Part shown: piece by piece, positions 19,401 to 27,944 of the stretch
How the letters are laid out: each line of letters begins with the position of its first letter
Position numbering within the stretch: position 1 is the stretch's first letter
Assembly (NCBI RefSeq): GCF_016907235.1
Contig: NZ_JAFBBO010000001.1
Span: forward strand, 1,178,001 to 1,242,000
Source of the DNA: Oerskovia jenensis
Lineage (GTDB): Bacteria > Actinomycetota > Actinomycetes > Actinomycetales > Cellulomonadaceae
DNA: 64,000 bases
Reading direction: 5' to 3'
The notes under the pieces: model-generated
Told to the model about the DNA's origin: nothing
Databases searched by the model: none
The model's input: the letters and a program-made list of their open reading frames with translations, nothing else
Position numbers and translations under genes: made by a program

Positions 19401-19438
19401 GGACAGGTGGTCTCGGAGTCGTCCGAGACCACCTGTCC
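19401..19438 (+). terminator. Strong hairpin terminator of the cupredoxin gene
   Basis: A perfect 17-bp stem (19401-19417 with 19422-19438) and GTCG loop follow the cupredoxin stop. It is preceded by short ACCGGAGGTG direct repeats at about 19379-19400. Confidence 0.75.
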
Positions 19439-19540
19439 TCCGCTCCCTGCTCCCCGACCCGGGCGGGACCGACGCCCGGAGCCGAGCGCCGCCGTCGGGC
19501 CGCACGCCCCTTCCCCGACACCGGTGGGAGACTGGTACCC

Positions 19541-21082
19541 ATGAGCAACGACACCACCCCTGTCAGCGCGCCGGCCGCGGAGTCCGAGCAGGAGATCGCC
19601 GCCCGGAACGACAACCGGTCGCACCGGCCCGACTCCGAGGCCTTCAAGGCGTTCATCACGAGCGGCTGGGCACCGCGCGCGAGCAGCGACGTCGAGGCCG
19701 GCGTCGCCGCGCCGTACACCGCGGCCCGTCGCGCCGAGCTCTCCGCGGGCTTCCCCGGCGCGCGCCTCGTGATCCCCGCCGGGCCGCTCAAGGTCCGCTC
19801 GAACGACACCGACTACCGGTTCCGCCCGCACTCGGCGTTCGCGCACCTCACGGGTTTCGGCACGGACCAGGAGCCCGACGCGGTCCTCGTCCTGCATCCC
19901 GTCGAGCCCGGCACGGGCGACGACGGCTCGAACCACCACGCCGTCCTGTACGTGCGCCCCCTCGCGGCGCGCGACACCCAGGAGTTCTACGCCGACTCGC
20001 GCTACGGCGAGTTCTGGGTCGGCGCCCGCCCGAGCCTCGACGACGTCACGACCGTGACGGGCATCGAGGCCGCGCACATCGACGAGCTGCGCGACGCGCT
20101 CGCCAAGGACGTCGGCGAGCACGTCGTCCTGCTGGTCGTCACCGGGGCCGACGAGAACATCGAGGCCCTCGTCGAGGCCATCCGCCTCGAGAACGGCCAG
20201 ACCGACGACGCCGCGGCGGACGCCACGCTCGTCGAGGCCGCCTCGGAGCTGCGCCTCGTCAAGGACACGCTCGAGATCCAGCACATGCGCGAGGCCGTCG
20301 ACGCGACGATCGAGGGCTTCGCCGAGGTCGTGCGCAACCTTGCCCGCGCGACCGAGCACCGCCGCGGCGAGCGCGTCATCGAGACGACGTTCGACGCGCA
20401 CGCCCGCCTCGAGGGCAACACGGTCGGCTACGAGACCATCGCGGCCGCGGGCGAGCACGCCACGACGCTCCACTGGATCCGCAACGACGGCCAGGTCCGC
20501 ACCGGCGAGCTCGTGCTGCTCGACGCGGGCGTCGAGGTCGACTCGCTCTACACGGCCGACGTCACGCGCACCCTGCCCGTCGACGGCACGTACACCGACG
20601 TCCAGCGCCGCATCTACACCGCGGTGCTCGACGCCGCCGACGCGGCCTTCGCGGTCGCCGTCCCGGGGGCCCGCTTCCGCGACATCCACGCCGCCGCGAT
20701 GGAGGTCATCGCCGAGCGCCTCGCCGAGTGGGGCCCGCTGCCCGCGACGGCCGAGGAGTCCCTCGCGCCCGAGGGTCAGTTCCACCGCCGCTGGATGGTG
20801 CACGGCACGAGCCACCACCTGGGCCTCGACGTGCACGACTGCGCGCAGGCGCGTCGCGACCTCTACGTCGACGGCGTCCTGGAGCCCGGCATGGTCTTCA
20901 CGATCGAGCCCGGCCTGTACTTCAAGAGCGACGACCTGACGGTCCCCGAGGAGTACCGCGGGATCGGCATCCGCATCGAGGACGACGTCCTGATCACGCA
21001 GGACGGCAACGAGAACCTCTCGGCAGCGCTCCCCCGCCGCCCCGAGGACATCGAGGCGTGGATGGCGTCGCTGCGCGACTGA
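19541..21082 (+). CDS. Aminopeptidase P (Xaa-Pro aminopeptidase)
   Basis: This 513-residue M24-family metallopeptidase has an N-terminal aminopeptidase-P domain (FRPHSAFAHLTGFG region) and a C-terminal pita-bread catalytic domain. The dinuclear metal ligands are present: Asp in LLDAGVEVDSLYTADVTRT (two Asp), His in HGTSHHLGLDVHD, Glu in TIEPGLYF and Glu in GIGIRIEDDVLIT. It removes N-terminal residues preceding proline in the cytoplasm. It is slightly longer than the E. coli enzyme because of a charged N-terminal extension. The ATG at 19541 follows a GAGACT -10-like hexamer by seven bases, so the transcript may have little or no leader. Confidence 0.94.
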   Translation: MSNDTTPVSAPAAESEQEIAARNDNRSHRPDSEAFKAFITSGWAPRASSDVEAGVAAPYTAARRAELSAGFPGARLVIPAGPLKVRSNDTDYRFRPHSAFAHLTGFGTDQEPDAVLVLHPVEPGTGDDGSNHHAVLYVRPLAARDTQEFYADSRYGEFWVGARPSLDDVTTVTGIEAAHIDELRDALAKDVGEHVVLLVVTGADENIEALVEAIRLENGQTDDAAADATLVEAASELRLVKDTLEIQHMREAVDATIEGFAEVVRNLARATEHRRGERVIETTFDAHARLEGNTVGYETIAAAGEHATTLHWIRNDGQVRTGELVLLDAGVEVDSLYTADVTRTLPVDGTYTDVQRRIYTAVLDAADAAFAVAVPGARFRDIHAAAMEVIAERLAEWGPLPATAEESLAPEGQFHRRWMVHGTSHHLGLDVHDCAQARRDLYVDGVLEPGMVFTIEPGLYFKSDDLTVPEEYRGIGIRIEDDVLITQDGNENLSAALPRRPEDIEAWMASLRD

Positions 21083-21125
21083 GCACGACGCGTCGCGGCC
21101 CGGCCGACGACGCACCAGCACGACC

Positions 21126-21182
21126 GCACGACGAAGGCGGCGGCCCCGAGGACACTCCTCGGGGCCGCCGCCTTCGTCGTGC
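21126..21182. terminator. 27-bp perfect hairpin between convergent genes
   Basis: The arms 21126-21152 and 21156-21182 are perfectly complementary with a 3-base loop (CAC). The hairpin ends eight bases from the methyltransferase stop and can terminate transcription from both sides. Confidence 0.8.
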
Positions 21183-21189
21183 CCGCGGG

Positions 21190-21939
21190 TCAGACGGCGC
21201 GTGCGACGACGAGCAGCTCCCCGGCGCCCTCTCCCACGGGTTCGCACGCCCACCCGCCGAAGACTCGCTCGACCACGAAGCCGGCCGCCTCGACGCTCGC
21301 GCGCACCTCGTCCTCGGGGCGGAACCGGAGCGTCGCGGTGCTCAGGAGCTCGTCTCCCTCGGGCATCTCGTAGCCGAGCGTGAAGTCGACGACGCCGTCA
21401 CGCTCGCCCGTGATCTCGCACCAGGTCTGCACCACTCGACCGTCGCCCAGCACGACCGGGTCGCGCTCGTCGGGCGTGTGCCACGCCTCCCACGCACGGT
21501 CGCGGGGGTCGCGCGTGTCGAGCACGAGGAGCCCGCCGGGCACGAGGGCCCTGCGGAGGTCCGCGAGGACGCCGGCCCACTCGTGGTCGGCGACGAAGAA
21601 CTGGGCGACGTGGCTCGTCATCAGGGCGACGTCGAACGCACCGGTGGGCGCGTCGGCGGACGTCCCGTGGACCCATGTCACGGTCTCCCCACCCGGACGG
21701 CGCCGGGCCGCGTCGAGCGACGCGCCCGCGGGGTCGATGCCCGTGACCGCACGGCCTGCGGCGGACAGGGCCACGGTCAGGCGTCCCGTCCCGCAGCCGA
21801 GGTCGAGCACGCGCGGGCCCGGCCCCTCGGTCACGCGGGCGAGGAAGTAGTCGTCGTCGGGGCCCCAGGTGTTCTGGGCGTCGTAGACCTCGACGAGGCG
21901 GGCGTCACGGAACTCGGCCTGGTGCGTGGCGGTGTGCAT
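21190..21939 (-). CDS. Class I SAM-dependent methyltransferase
   Basis: This 249-residue Rossmann-like methyltransferase has the SAM-binding motif VLDLGCGTGRL near residue 45, an acidic end of strand 2 (GIDPAG), a TSHVAQFF motif-IV region and a LRRALVPGGLLVLDTRD post-motif. The substrate is unknown; the fold resembles small-molecule methyltransferases of the UbiE/Methyltransf_25 type. The ATG at 21939 is six bases after TAGCGT, so the mRNA is probably leaderless and that start is well supported. It is divergent from the DrrA-type ABC gene. Confidence 0.88.
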   Translation of the reverse strand: MHTATHQAEFRDARLVEVYDAQNTWGPDDDYFLARVTEGPGPRVLDLGCGTGRLTVALSAAGRAVTGIDPAGASLDAARRRPGGETVTWVHGTSADAPTGAFDVALMTSHVAQFFVADHEWAGVLADLRRALVPGGLLVLDTRDPRDRAWEAWHTPDERDPVVLGDGRVVQTWCEITGERDGVVDFTLGYEMPEGDELLSTATLRFRPEDEVRASVEAAGFVVERVFGGWACEPVGEGAGELLVVARAV

Positions 21940-21945
21940 GCGGTC

Positions 21946-21951
21946 ACGCTA
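21946..21951 (-). promoter_or_regulatory. -10 element (TAGCGT) of leaderless methyltransferase gene
   Basis: TAGCGT read on the minus strand, followed by six bases and then the ATG at 21939. Confidence 0.5.
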
Positions 21952-21988
21952 ACCGGCGGCCCGCGGGCGGTCACGAGATTTCCCCTCT

Positions 21989-22029
21989 TGTGTACGCCAC
22001 ACACAGTGCGTATGGTCTACACAGTGTAG
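21989..22029 (+). promoter_or_regulatory. Promoter and palindromic operator of drrAB-like operon
   Basis: TTGTGT (21989-21994) and TATGGT (22011-22016) form a -35/-10 pair with 16-base spacing. The perfect inverted repeat CTACAC-A-GTGTAG (22017-22029) lies directly downstream over the start point, and a second arm pair TACGC...GCGTA (21993-21997, 22008-22012) overlaps the spacer. This is the likely target of the TetR-family repressor encoded at 23998. Confidence 0.6.
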
Positions 22030-22066
22030 GGAGTACACACAGTCTGCGACGCACACGGAGGTAGCG

Positions 22067-23074
22067 ATGCCCGACCCCATGATCGACGTCCGGGGGCTCA
22101 CCAAGGCCTACGGATCCCACGCCGTCCTGCAGGGCGTGGACCTGACCGTCCGGCGCGGCGAGATCTACGCGCTGCTCGGACCCAACGGCGCGGGCAAGAC
22201 CACCGCCGTCAACATCCTCACGACCCTCGTCCGGCCGGACGCAGGGACCGCGAGCATCGCGGGGCACGACGTCGTCCGCCAGGCCGCGAGGGTCCGCGAG
22301 GTCATCGCGCTGACCGGCCAGTACGCCTCGGTCGACGGGTTCCAGACGGGCGAGGAGAACCTCGCGATGATGGCCACGCTCGCGCACCTGCCCCGCGCCG
22401 TCGTCGCGACGCGCACGGCCGCGCTCCTCGACCGCTTCGACCTGACCGGCGCCGCCCGGCGCCGCGTCGAGACCTACTCGGGCGGCATGCGCCGCCGTCT
22501 CGACCTGGCGATCAGCCTCGTCGCGGACCCTCAGGTCCTGGTCCTCGACGAACCGACCACGGGCCTCGACCCGCAGTCGCGCACCGAGCTGTGGGACGTC
22601 GTCCGCGAGCTCGCGGCCGACGGCATCACGGTCCTGCTCACGACCCAGTACCTCGAGGAGGCCGACCGCCTCGCCGACACCATCGCGGTCCTCGACGACG
22701 GGCGCATCGTGGCCCGCGGCACCGCGAGCGAGCTCAAGGCCCTCGTCCCCGGGCAGCACGTGCGGGTCGACGTCGAGGACTCCAGGGCCCTCGCGGCCGT
22801 CCAGGACCTCGGGCTCGAGATCTCCGGGGTGAACCAGAAGGACCTCGCGGCCATGGTCCCCACGACCGACCCGCTCCGCACGGTCCGCGACGTCCTGGCG
22901 CGAGCCGACGAGCGTGGCATCCCGGTCACGGGGGTCAGCGTGGTCAAGCCCTCGCTCGACGACGTGTTCCTCGCCCTCACGGGATCGCGGGCGTCGCGGG
23001 CCACGAGCCCCTCCGCGGCCCCCGGGCCGACCGCCCAGCAGGCACCCGCACCGACGAAGGCAGGCCACCGATGA
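22067..23074 (+). CDS. ABC transporter ATP-binding protein, DrrA type
   Basis: This 335-residue ABC ATPase carries Walker A GPNGAGKTT, signature YSGGMRRRLDLA, Walker B LVLDEPTTGLD and the switch His in LLTTQYLEEADRLAD. The C-terminal DUF4162-like segment (LKALVPGQHVRVDVED...SVVKPSLDDVFLALTG) is characteristic of the daunorubicin-resistance DrrA group. It energises export through the permease that overlaps it. It ends in an Ala/Pro-rich tail, and its TGA overlaps the next ATG. Export substrate unknown; drug or lipid efflux is typical. Confidence 0.94.
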   Translation: MPDPMIDVRGLTKAYGSHAVLQGVDLTVRRGEIYALLGPNGAGKTTAVNILTTLVRPDAGTASIAGHDVVRQAARVREVIALTGQYASVDGFQTGEENLAMMATLAHLPRAVVATRTAALLDRFDLTGAARRRVETYSGGMRRRLDLAISLVADPQVLVLDEPTTGLDPQSRTELWDVVRELAADGITVLLTTQYLEEADRLADTIAVLDDGRIVARGTASELKALVPGQHVRVDVEDSRALAAVQDLGLEISGVNQKDLAAMVPTTDPLRTVRDVLARADERGIPVTGVSVVKPSLDDVFLALTGSRASRATSPSAAPGPTAQQAPAPTKAGHR

Positions 23075-23916
23075 GCACCACCGCCCCAGAGACCGCACGG
23101 GCCACGCGCCCCACCCCCGGCCGCCGGGCGGCGAGCACCGCCCGCAGCACCCGGCACTCCCCCGCGACCGCGCTGCGCGACGTCTCGGCCATGACGGGCC
23201 GCGAGCTGCGGCGCACGCTGCGCAGCGTCGACGGCCTGGTCACGGCCCTCATGCTGCCCGTCCTCATCATGCTCGTGTTCGTCGTCGTGTTCGGCGGGGC
23301 GATCGAGGACGACGGCAGCTACGTCGACTACGTCGTGCCCGGGATCCTGGTCCTGTGCCTGGGCTTCGGCTCGGCGACGGCCGCGCTCTCGGTCGCGCAG
23401 GACATGACGAGCGGCACGATCAACCGCTTCAAGACCCTGCCGATCTTCGGCCCGTCGGTCCTGTGGGCGCACGTCCTGGCCAGCACGGTCCGCAACCTCG
23501 TCTCGGCGACCCTGGTCCTGCTCGTCGCGGTCGCGCTCGGCTTCAGCCCCGGCGCGGACCTGAGCGGCTGGGTCGGCGTCGCCGGCTACCTCGCCCTCAT
23601 GGTCCTGGCCTTCACCTGGCTGAGCTGCCTCGCGGGCCTGGTCCTGAGCGTGGACGCGGCCGCGAGCTTCAACATGTTCTTCCTGTTCGTGCCGTACCTG
23701 TCGAGCGGGTTCGTCGCGGTCGAGACCATGCCCACGTGGCTGCACGGCTTCGCGACGCACCAGCCGTTCACGCCCGTCATCGAGACGTTGCGTGCGCTGC
23801 TCTCGGGCACCTCGACCGCGGGTCACCTCGTGCCCGCGGTCGCGTGGCTCGTCGGGATGTTCGTGGTCTCGTGCGCGCTCGGCTCGGTCCTGTACCGCCG
23901 CCGGACGGCCCACTGA
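23071..23916 (+). CDS. ABC transporter permease, DrrB/ABC-2 type
   Basis: This 281-residue ABC-2 permease has a basic cytoplasmic N-terminus, then about six membrane helices (LVTALMLPVLIMLVFVVVFG, VVPGILVLCLGFG and so on) and the family segment FLFVPYLSSGFVAVETMP. The start overlaps the ATPase stop (ATGA), so production is translationally coupled and the two form one exporter. It lacks a separate ATP site and depends on the upstream protein. Confidence 0.93.
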   Translation: MSTTAPETARATRPTPGRRAASTARSTRHSPATALRDVSAMTGRELRRTLRSVDGLVTALMLPVLIMLVFVVVFGGAIEDDGSYVDYVVPGILVLCLGFGSATAALSVAQDMTSGTINRFKTLPIFGPSVLWAHVLASTVRNLVSATLVLLVAVALGFSPGADLSGWVGVAGYLALMVLAFTWLSCLAGLVLSVDAAASFNMFFLFVPYLSSGFVAVETMPTWLHGFATHQPFTPVIETLRALLSGTSTAGHLVPAVAWLVGMFVVSCALGSVLYRRRTAH

Positions 23917-23997
23917 GAGCGGTCCTGGAGCTGTGCGACACGACGTCGCGGCGGCCCGCCCCGGCGCACCGTCGACCGGACCCGCGATGATGTACCC

Positions 23998-24993
23998 ATG
24001 ACGGACACCACCGATCCCGGCCTGCCCCACGCCATCGCCCTGGCGTGGGGCGTGGCCGAGAACCCGCAGCGCGGCCCGCGCCGCGAGCTGAGCATCGAGC
24101 GGATCGTCGAGCAGGCCATCGAGATCGCCGACGCCGAAGGGCTCGCGGCGCTCTCGATGAGCAAGCTCGCCACGGCCCTGGGGTACACGACCATGTCGCT
24201 GTACCGCTACGTCACGAGCAAGGACGACCTGCTGCTCCTCATGCAGGAGCAGGCGATCGACGTCGACCTCCCCTCGGGCGCCCGGGCCGAGGTCGACGCG
24301 GTCATGGAGGGGCGCATCCCCGACGGTGCCGAGCCCACGTGGCGGCGCGGGCTGCGCGAGTTCGCGCTCGCGACGCTCGCGGTCTACGAGGCCCACCCGT
24401 GGTTCCTCGACGTCGCGGTCCAGGGCGTGCCGCTCACCCCCAACAACCTGCGGTTCGTGGACCTGGGCCTGCGCGCGATGCACGGCACCTCGCTCACGGA
24501 CGAGGACAAGCTCGCGATGATCATGCTCGTCACGAGCTACGCGCAGAGCGCCGCCCGCATCCAGCGCGAGCTGCGCGGCGCCCGGCAGACACCTGGCGGC
24601 CGGGACGTGAGCGGCGCCGCGTACGCCGAGGTCTTCTCCGAGCTCGTGACGCCCGAGCGCTTCCCGTTCCTGCATCCCGTCGTGGCGTCGGGGGCGTACC
24701 TGAGCGAGGACGACGGGGTCGACGACGTCGTGTTCGGCCTCGAGCGCGTGCTCGACGGGATCGGGGTCTACATCGACCGCTCGCCCGCCCAGCGCGCCGA
24801 CTCGCCCCTCCCCTCGTCCGAGGAGCGCGAGGACGCCGCGCTCTACGCGCGCGACCCCCAGGTCAAGGAGGCGTCCAAGGCGCGTCGTGAGGCCGAGAAG
24901 GCGGTCCGGGAGGCCGAGAAGCGGCTCAAGGAGGCGCGCAAGCGCGAGCGAGACGCCGCGAGGTCCGCGGCCGAGCGCGCCGCGCGCGCCTGA
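23998..24993 (+). CDS. TetR/AcrR family regulator with C-terminal charged coil
   Basis: This 331-residue protein has a TetR helix-turn-helix (AEGLAALSMSKLATALGYTTMSLYRYVTSKDDLL) followed by a TetR_C-like ligand domain containing TWRRGLREFALATLAVYEAHPWFL. An unusual tail of about 50 residues is almost all Lys/Arg/Glu/Ala (EAEKAVREAEKRLKEARKRE) and should form a charged helix or coiled coil. It follows the DrrAB-type exporter and probably represses it by binding the palindrome at 22017-22029. The ATG at 23998 is six bases after a weak GATGAT -10-like hexamer. Confidence 0.9.
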   Translation: MTDTTDPGLPHAIALAWGVAENPQRGPRRELSIERIVEQAIEIADAEGLAALSMSKLATALGYTTMSLYRYVTSKDDLLLLMQEQAIDVDLPSGARAEVDAVMEGRIPDGAEPTWRRGLREFALATLAVYEAHPWFLDVAVQGVPLTPNNLRFVDLGLRAMHGTSLTDEDKLAMIMLVTSYAQSAARIQRELRGARQTPGGRDVSGAAYAEVFSELVTPERFPFLHPVVASGAYLSEDDGVDDVVFGLERVLDGIGVYIDRSPAQRADSPLPSSEEREDAALYARDPQVKEASKARREAEKAVREAEKRLKEARKRERDAARSAAERAARA

Positions 24994-25024
24994 CGCCCGA
25001 GCGGGTTCGGCGCACTACCGCAGG

Positions 25025-25052
25025 AAGGTGGCCGGGATGCCCCGGCCACCTT
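25025..25052 (+). terminator. Terminator of tetR-type gene
   Basis: A perfect 12-bp stem AAGGTGGCCGGG / CCCGGCCACCTT with ATGC loop is followed by TTCCC, 31 bases after the stop codon. Confidence 0.7.
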
Positions 25053-25116
25053 TCCCACGACTCCGCAGCCGTTCGCCGGGTGTCCCCGACCCGGGGCCCG
25101 CGCGGCGGGCGTGAGA

Positions 25117-25986
25117 CTAGCGCGTGCCCGACGGCGTCTCGTCGGTCGCGCCGTCGGTCGCGGCCTGGGCGTCGGTCGCCGGCGCGGGGGTGCCCTCGGC
25201 GACCGTCCCGTCGGCGGGCGCGGGCGGCGTGACGTCGCTGCGCATCGCGCCGTAGCGCGGCGCGCCCGAGGGGGTGGTCCAGCGGGGGTCGGGCGTCCGT
25301 GCGGGCGGCGCGGGCTGGGCCGGGGCGTCGGTCGGCGCGACCGGGGTCACGACGGGAGCGGGGGCCTGCGGAGCCGGGGGCTGCTGCGCTCCCCACGGCT
25401 GCCCCTGCGCGGGCCCCGCCTGCTGGCCGGGCTGCGCCCACTGACCGGGCTGGCCCGACGGCCCACCCTGACCCGCGACCGGGGGCACCTGACGCGCGAT
25501 GGCCGCGGCGCCGTCGGGCATCTGGGACAGGAGGCGACGCGCGTCGCCCGCCCGCTCCGCGAGGCACAGCAGCGAGTACGACGACGCGACGATCTGGCTC
25601 GACGACGTGAAGTCGCGCTTGCCACCCGTGAGCGAGTACGACAGCACCGAGAACAGCAGGCCGAAGCCCGCACCCAGGCCGATCGCGGCGAGCATCAGGC
25701 CGCCGCCGCTGTTGAACATGTAGAGCAGCAGGCCCACGAACAGGCCGAACCACGCACCGGACGCGAGGCCCGCGAGCGCCACCCGGCCGTAAGTGAGCCG
25801 GCCCATGACGCGCTCGACCATGCGCAGGTCGGTGCCGACGATGGTCACGTACTCGACGGCGAACTTGTTGTCGGAGAGGTAGTCGACGGCCTTCTGCGCC
25901 TCGAGGTAGGTCGCGTAGGACGCGATCTGCTCCCCGCTCGGCGGCGTCGGGACCTTGGGCGCGGAATTGGGACGAGTCATGCTCAT
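25117..25986 (-). CDS. YflT-like general stress protein with two membrane helices and Pro/Gln-rich tail
   Basis: The 289-residue protein begins with a YflT/heat-induced stress domain (SYATYLEAQKAVDYLSDNKF...VEYVTIVGTDLRMVERV). Two glycine-rich membrane helices follow (GLASGAWFGLFVGLLLYMF and LMLAAIGLGAGFGLLFSVLS). The C-terminal half is low complexity, rich in Pro, Gln, Ala and Gly, and ends in an acidic Thr/Ala tail. Actinobacterial proteins of this type are annotated as general stress proteins; their function is not established. The ATG at 25986 is preferred because a GAGACT -10-like hexamer lies six bases upstream; a second ATG two codons later is possible. Confidence 0.85.
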   Translation of the reverse strand: MSMTRPNSAPKVPTPPSGEQIASYATYLEAQKAVDYLSDNKFAVEYVTIVGTDLRMVERVMGRLTYGRVALAGLASGAWFGLFVGLLLYMFNSGGGLMLAAIGLGAGFGLLFSVLSYSLTGGKRDFTSSSQIVASSYSLLCLAERAGDARRLLSQMPDGAAAIARQVPPVAGQGGPSGQPGQWAQPGQQAGPAQGQPWGAQQPPAPQAPAPVVTPVAPTDAPAQPAPPARTPDPRWTTPSGAPRYGAMRSDVTPPAPADGTVAEGTPAPATDAQAATDGATDETPSGTR

Positions 25987-26062
25987 CTGCCCAGTCTCCC
26001 GTACAAGTCGGCAGGAGGCGAGGGCGTTCACTCAGGGGGTATCCGCGAGGTGGAGGGCGGAC

Positions 26063-26096
26063 GTCGAGGCAGAGGGTCGGGCCCCTCTCCCTCGAC
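26063..26096 (-). terminator. Terminator of the sugar-phosphate operon
   Basis: A 14-bp stem with one mismatch (26063-26076 with 26083-26096) and 6-base loop lie 34 bases beyond the aldolase stop. Confidence 0.55.
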
Positions 26097-26129
26097 GACA
26101 TCGCGTGGTCCCGCGGGGGTCCGTCGCGC

Positions 26130-26966
26130 TCAGACCGCGTCGAGCACCGTCAGCAGGCGCACCACCTCGTCGCGCATCGCGTCCCGGCCCGCGCCCAGGT
26201 ACCTGCGGGGGTCGACCACCGTCGGGTGCTCGGCGAGGTAGGCCCGCAGCGCCTGCGTGAGCGTGTTGTTGAGGTGCGTCGAGATGTTGATCTTCGTCAT
26301 GCCCTCCTTGACCGCGCGCGTGAGGTCGTGGTCGGCGACCCCCGACGATCCGTGCAGCACCAGGGGCACGGGCACGGCGGCGCGCAGCTCGGCGATCCGC
26401 TCGAAGTCGAGCGACGCCGTCCGGTCGGTCATGGCGTGCGACGAACCGACCGCGACCGCGAGCGCGTCGACCCCGGTCGCCGCGACGAACGCGACGGCCT
26501 CCGCGGGATCGGTGCGCACCCCCGGCGCGTGCACGCCGTCCTTGCCGCCGACCTTGCCGAGCTCTGCCTCGACGAAGACCCCGCGGGCGTGCGCCTCGTG
26601 CACGACGTCGGCCGTGGCCTCGACGTTCTGCTCGTAGTCGAGCGCGGACCCGTCGTACATGACCGAGGTGAACCCCAGCCGGATCGCCTCGCTCACGAGC
26701 GTGCGGTCCTCGGCGTGGTCCAGGTGGACGACGACCGGGGCGCTCGACGCGCGCGCGACGGCGAGCGTCGCGAGGGCGATCGGCTCCAGGCCGCCGTGGT
26801 ACCGCGCGGCGTTCTGGCTGATCTGCAGGACGACCCCGGTGCCCGCGCGGGCCGCCGCGGCCACGAAGGCCTCGGCGTGCTCGACCTGGATCACGTTGAA
26901 GGCGCCGACCCCGCGGCTCTCGGTGCGGGCCCGGTCGACGAGCTGGTGGGCGGTGACGAGCGGCAT
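26130..26966 (-). CDS. Class II fructose/tagatose-bisphosphate aldolase
   Basis: The 278-residue TIM-barrel class II aldolase is of the KbaY/GatY/FbaA short type. Zinc and substrate motifs are present: HLDHA near residue 81, a Glu in VEAELGKVGG, the zinc His region VLHGSSGV, and the phosphate-binding KINISTHLN. The length fits the tagatose-1,6-bisphosphate aldolase group rather than the longer class II fructose-bisphosphate aldolases. It cleaves a ketohexose bisphosphate to glycerone phosphate and glyceraldehyde 3-phosphate. It directly follows the PfkB kinase with no gap and is the last gene of the DeoR-led operon, suggesting tagatose-bisphosphate as substrate (inference). Confidence 0.9.
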   Translation of the reverse strand: MPLVTAHQLVDRARTESRGVGAFNVIQVEHAEAFVAAAARAGTGVVLQISQNAARYHGGLEPIALATLAVARASSAPVVVHLDHAEDRTLVSEAIRLGFTSVMYDGSALDYEQNVEATADVVHEAHARGVFVEAELGKVGGKDGVHAPGVRTDPAEAVAFVAATGVDALAVAVGSSHAMTDRTASLDFERIAELRAAVPVPLVLHGSSGVADHDLTRAVKEGMTKINISTHLNNTLTQALRAYLAEHPTVVDPRRYLGAGRDAMRDEVVRLLTVLDAV

Positions 26967-27944
26967 TCAGTCCTCCGTGGTTCTGGTGTCGATCAGGTTC
27001 TCGGCGAGGACGCGCGCGCCGAGGCGGCGCACGTCCTCGGGGTCGACCTCGCCCGCGACCGGCTGCAGCACGGCTGCGGCCGACGTGGCGACGGTCAGGG
27101 CCAGTCGCTCGGCCCAGGGCCTCCCGGCGCTCACCGCGAGGGCCGCCATGGCGGCGTCGCCCGCGCCCGTGGGGTTGCCCTGGACGGGGACGTCGAGCCG
27201 CGCACGGGCGACCGGGGCCGTGGATCCCGGCGCGAACGCCGCGAGGCCCTTCTCGCCGTCGGTCACGACGACGGCGCGCGCCCCGAGCCCTTGCAGCGCG
27301 GCCACGCCCTCGGCGAGGCCGGTCTCACCGGTCGCCTCCGCGAGCTCGGCCCGGTTGGGCTTGAGGAGGTCGGCGCCCGCCCGGGCGGCCCACAGCAGGC
27401 CCGGCCCCGAGGCGTCGACGTGGACCGGGCAGCCGGCCTCGCGCAGCGACCGCACCAGTCCGACGAACCTGTCCTGCGTCGTGCCCGCGGGCAGCGAACC
27501 GGAGATCGTGACGACCGACGCGCCCTCCGCGAGCCCGACCGCGGTGCGCACGAGCAGCGCCCACTCCTGCGCGGTGAGCGGCGCCCCCGGTTCGTTGAGG
27601 ACCGTGGGGTGACCGCCGTCGTCGGGCCCCGCGTGCTCCGGGACCACCGCGACCGCCTGCCGCAACGCCCCCGCGACGGGCACGAGCGCCGCGGGCTGTC
27701 CCGCGGCCTCGAGGTCCGCCGCGAACGCCGGCCCGAGGAGGCCACCGACGGGCGCGACCGCGACGGACTCGCCGCCCAGCGCCCGCACGACGCGCGCGAC
27801 GTTGACTCCCTTGCCGCCCGCGCGCGCCGCGACCGACCGGACCCGCAGCGCCTCGCCCGGGTCCAGCCGGTCGACGCCGTACGTCACGTCCCAGGCCGGG
27901 TTGGGCGTGAGGCACACGACCCAGGCCTGCCGGTCGCCGCTCAC
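26967..27944 (-). CDS. PfkB-family hexose-phosphate kinase (1-phosphofructokinase / tagatose-6-phosphate kinase type)
   Basis: This 325-residue ribokinase-fold kinase has the substrate signature GGKGVNVARVVRALGG near residue 42 and the catalytic GAGD in QGNPTGAGDAAMAALA. The opening CLTPNPAWDVTY is typical of 1-phosphofructokinase/LacC enzymes. The GTG at 27944 overlaps the ROK stop codon (GTGA), fixing the start. In this operon it would phosphorylate the ketose-6-phosphate made by the SIS enzyme and feed the aldolase. Substrate preference between fructose and tagatose phosphates cannot be told from sequence. Confidence 0.9.
   Translation of the reverse strand: MSGDRQAWVVCLTPNPAWDVTYGVDRLDPGEALRVRSVAARAGGKGVNVARVVRALGGESVAVAPVGGLLGPAFAADLEAAGQPAALVPVAGALRQAVAVVPEHAGPDDGGHPTVLNEPGAPLTAQEWALLVRTAVGLAEGASVVTISGSLPAGTTQDRFVGLVRSLREAGCPVHVDASGPGLLWAARAGADLLKPNRAELAEATGETGLAEGVAALQGLGARAVVVTDGEKGLAAFAPGSTAPVARARLDVPVQGNPTGAGDAAMAALAVSAGRPWAERLALTVATSAAAVLQPVAGEVDPEDVRRLGARVLAENLIDTRTTED

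Noticed and set aside
16912-19809. 965-codon minus-strand open frame opposite the cupredoxin repeats
   Set aside because: Repetitive only because the real gene is repetitive; no recognisable protein features.
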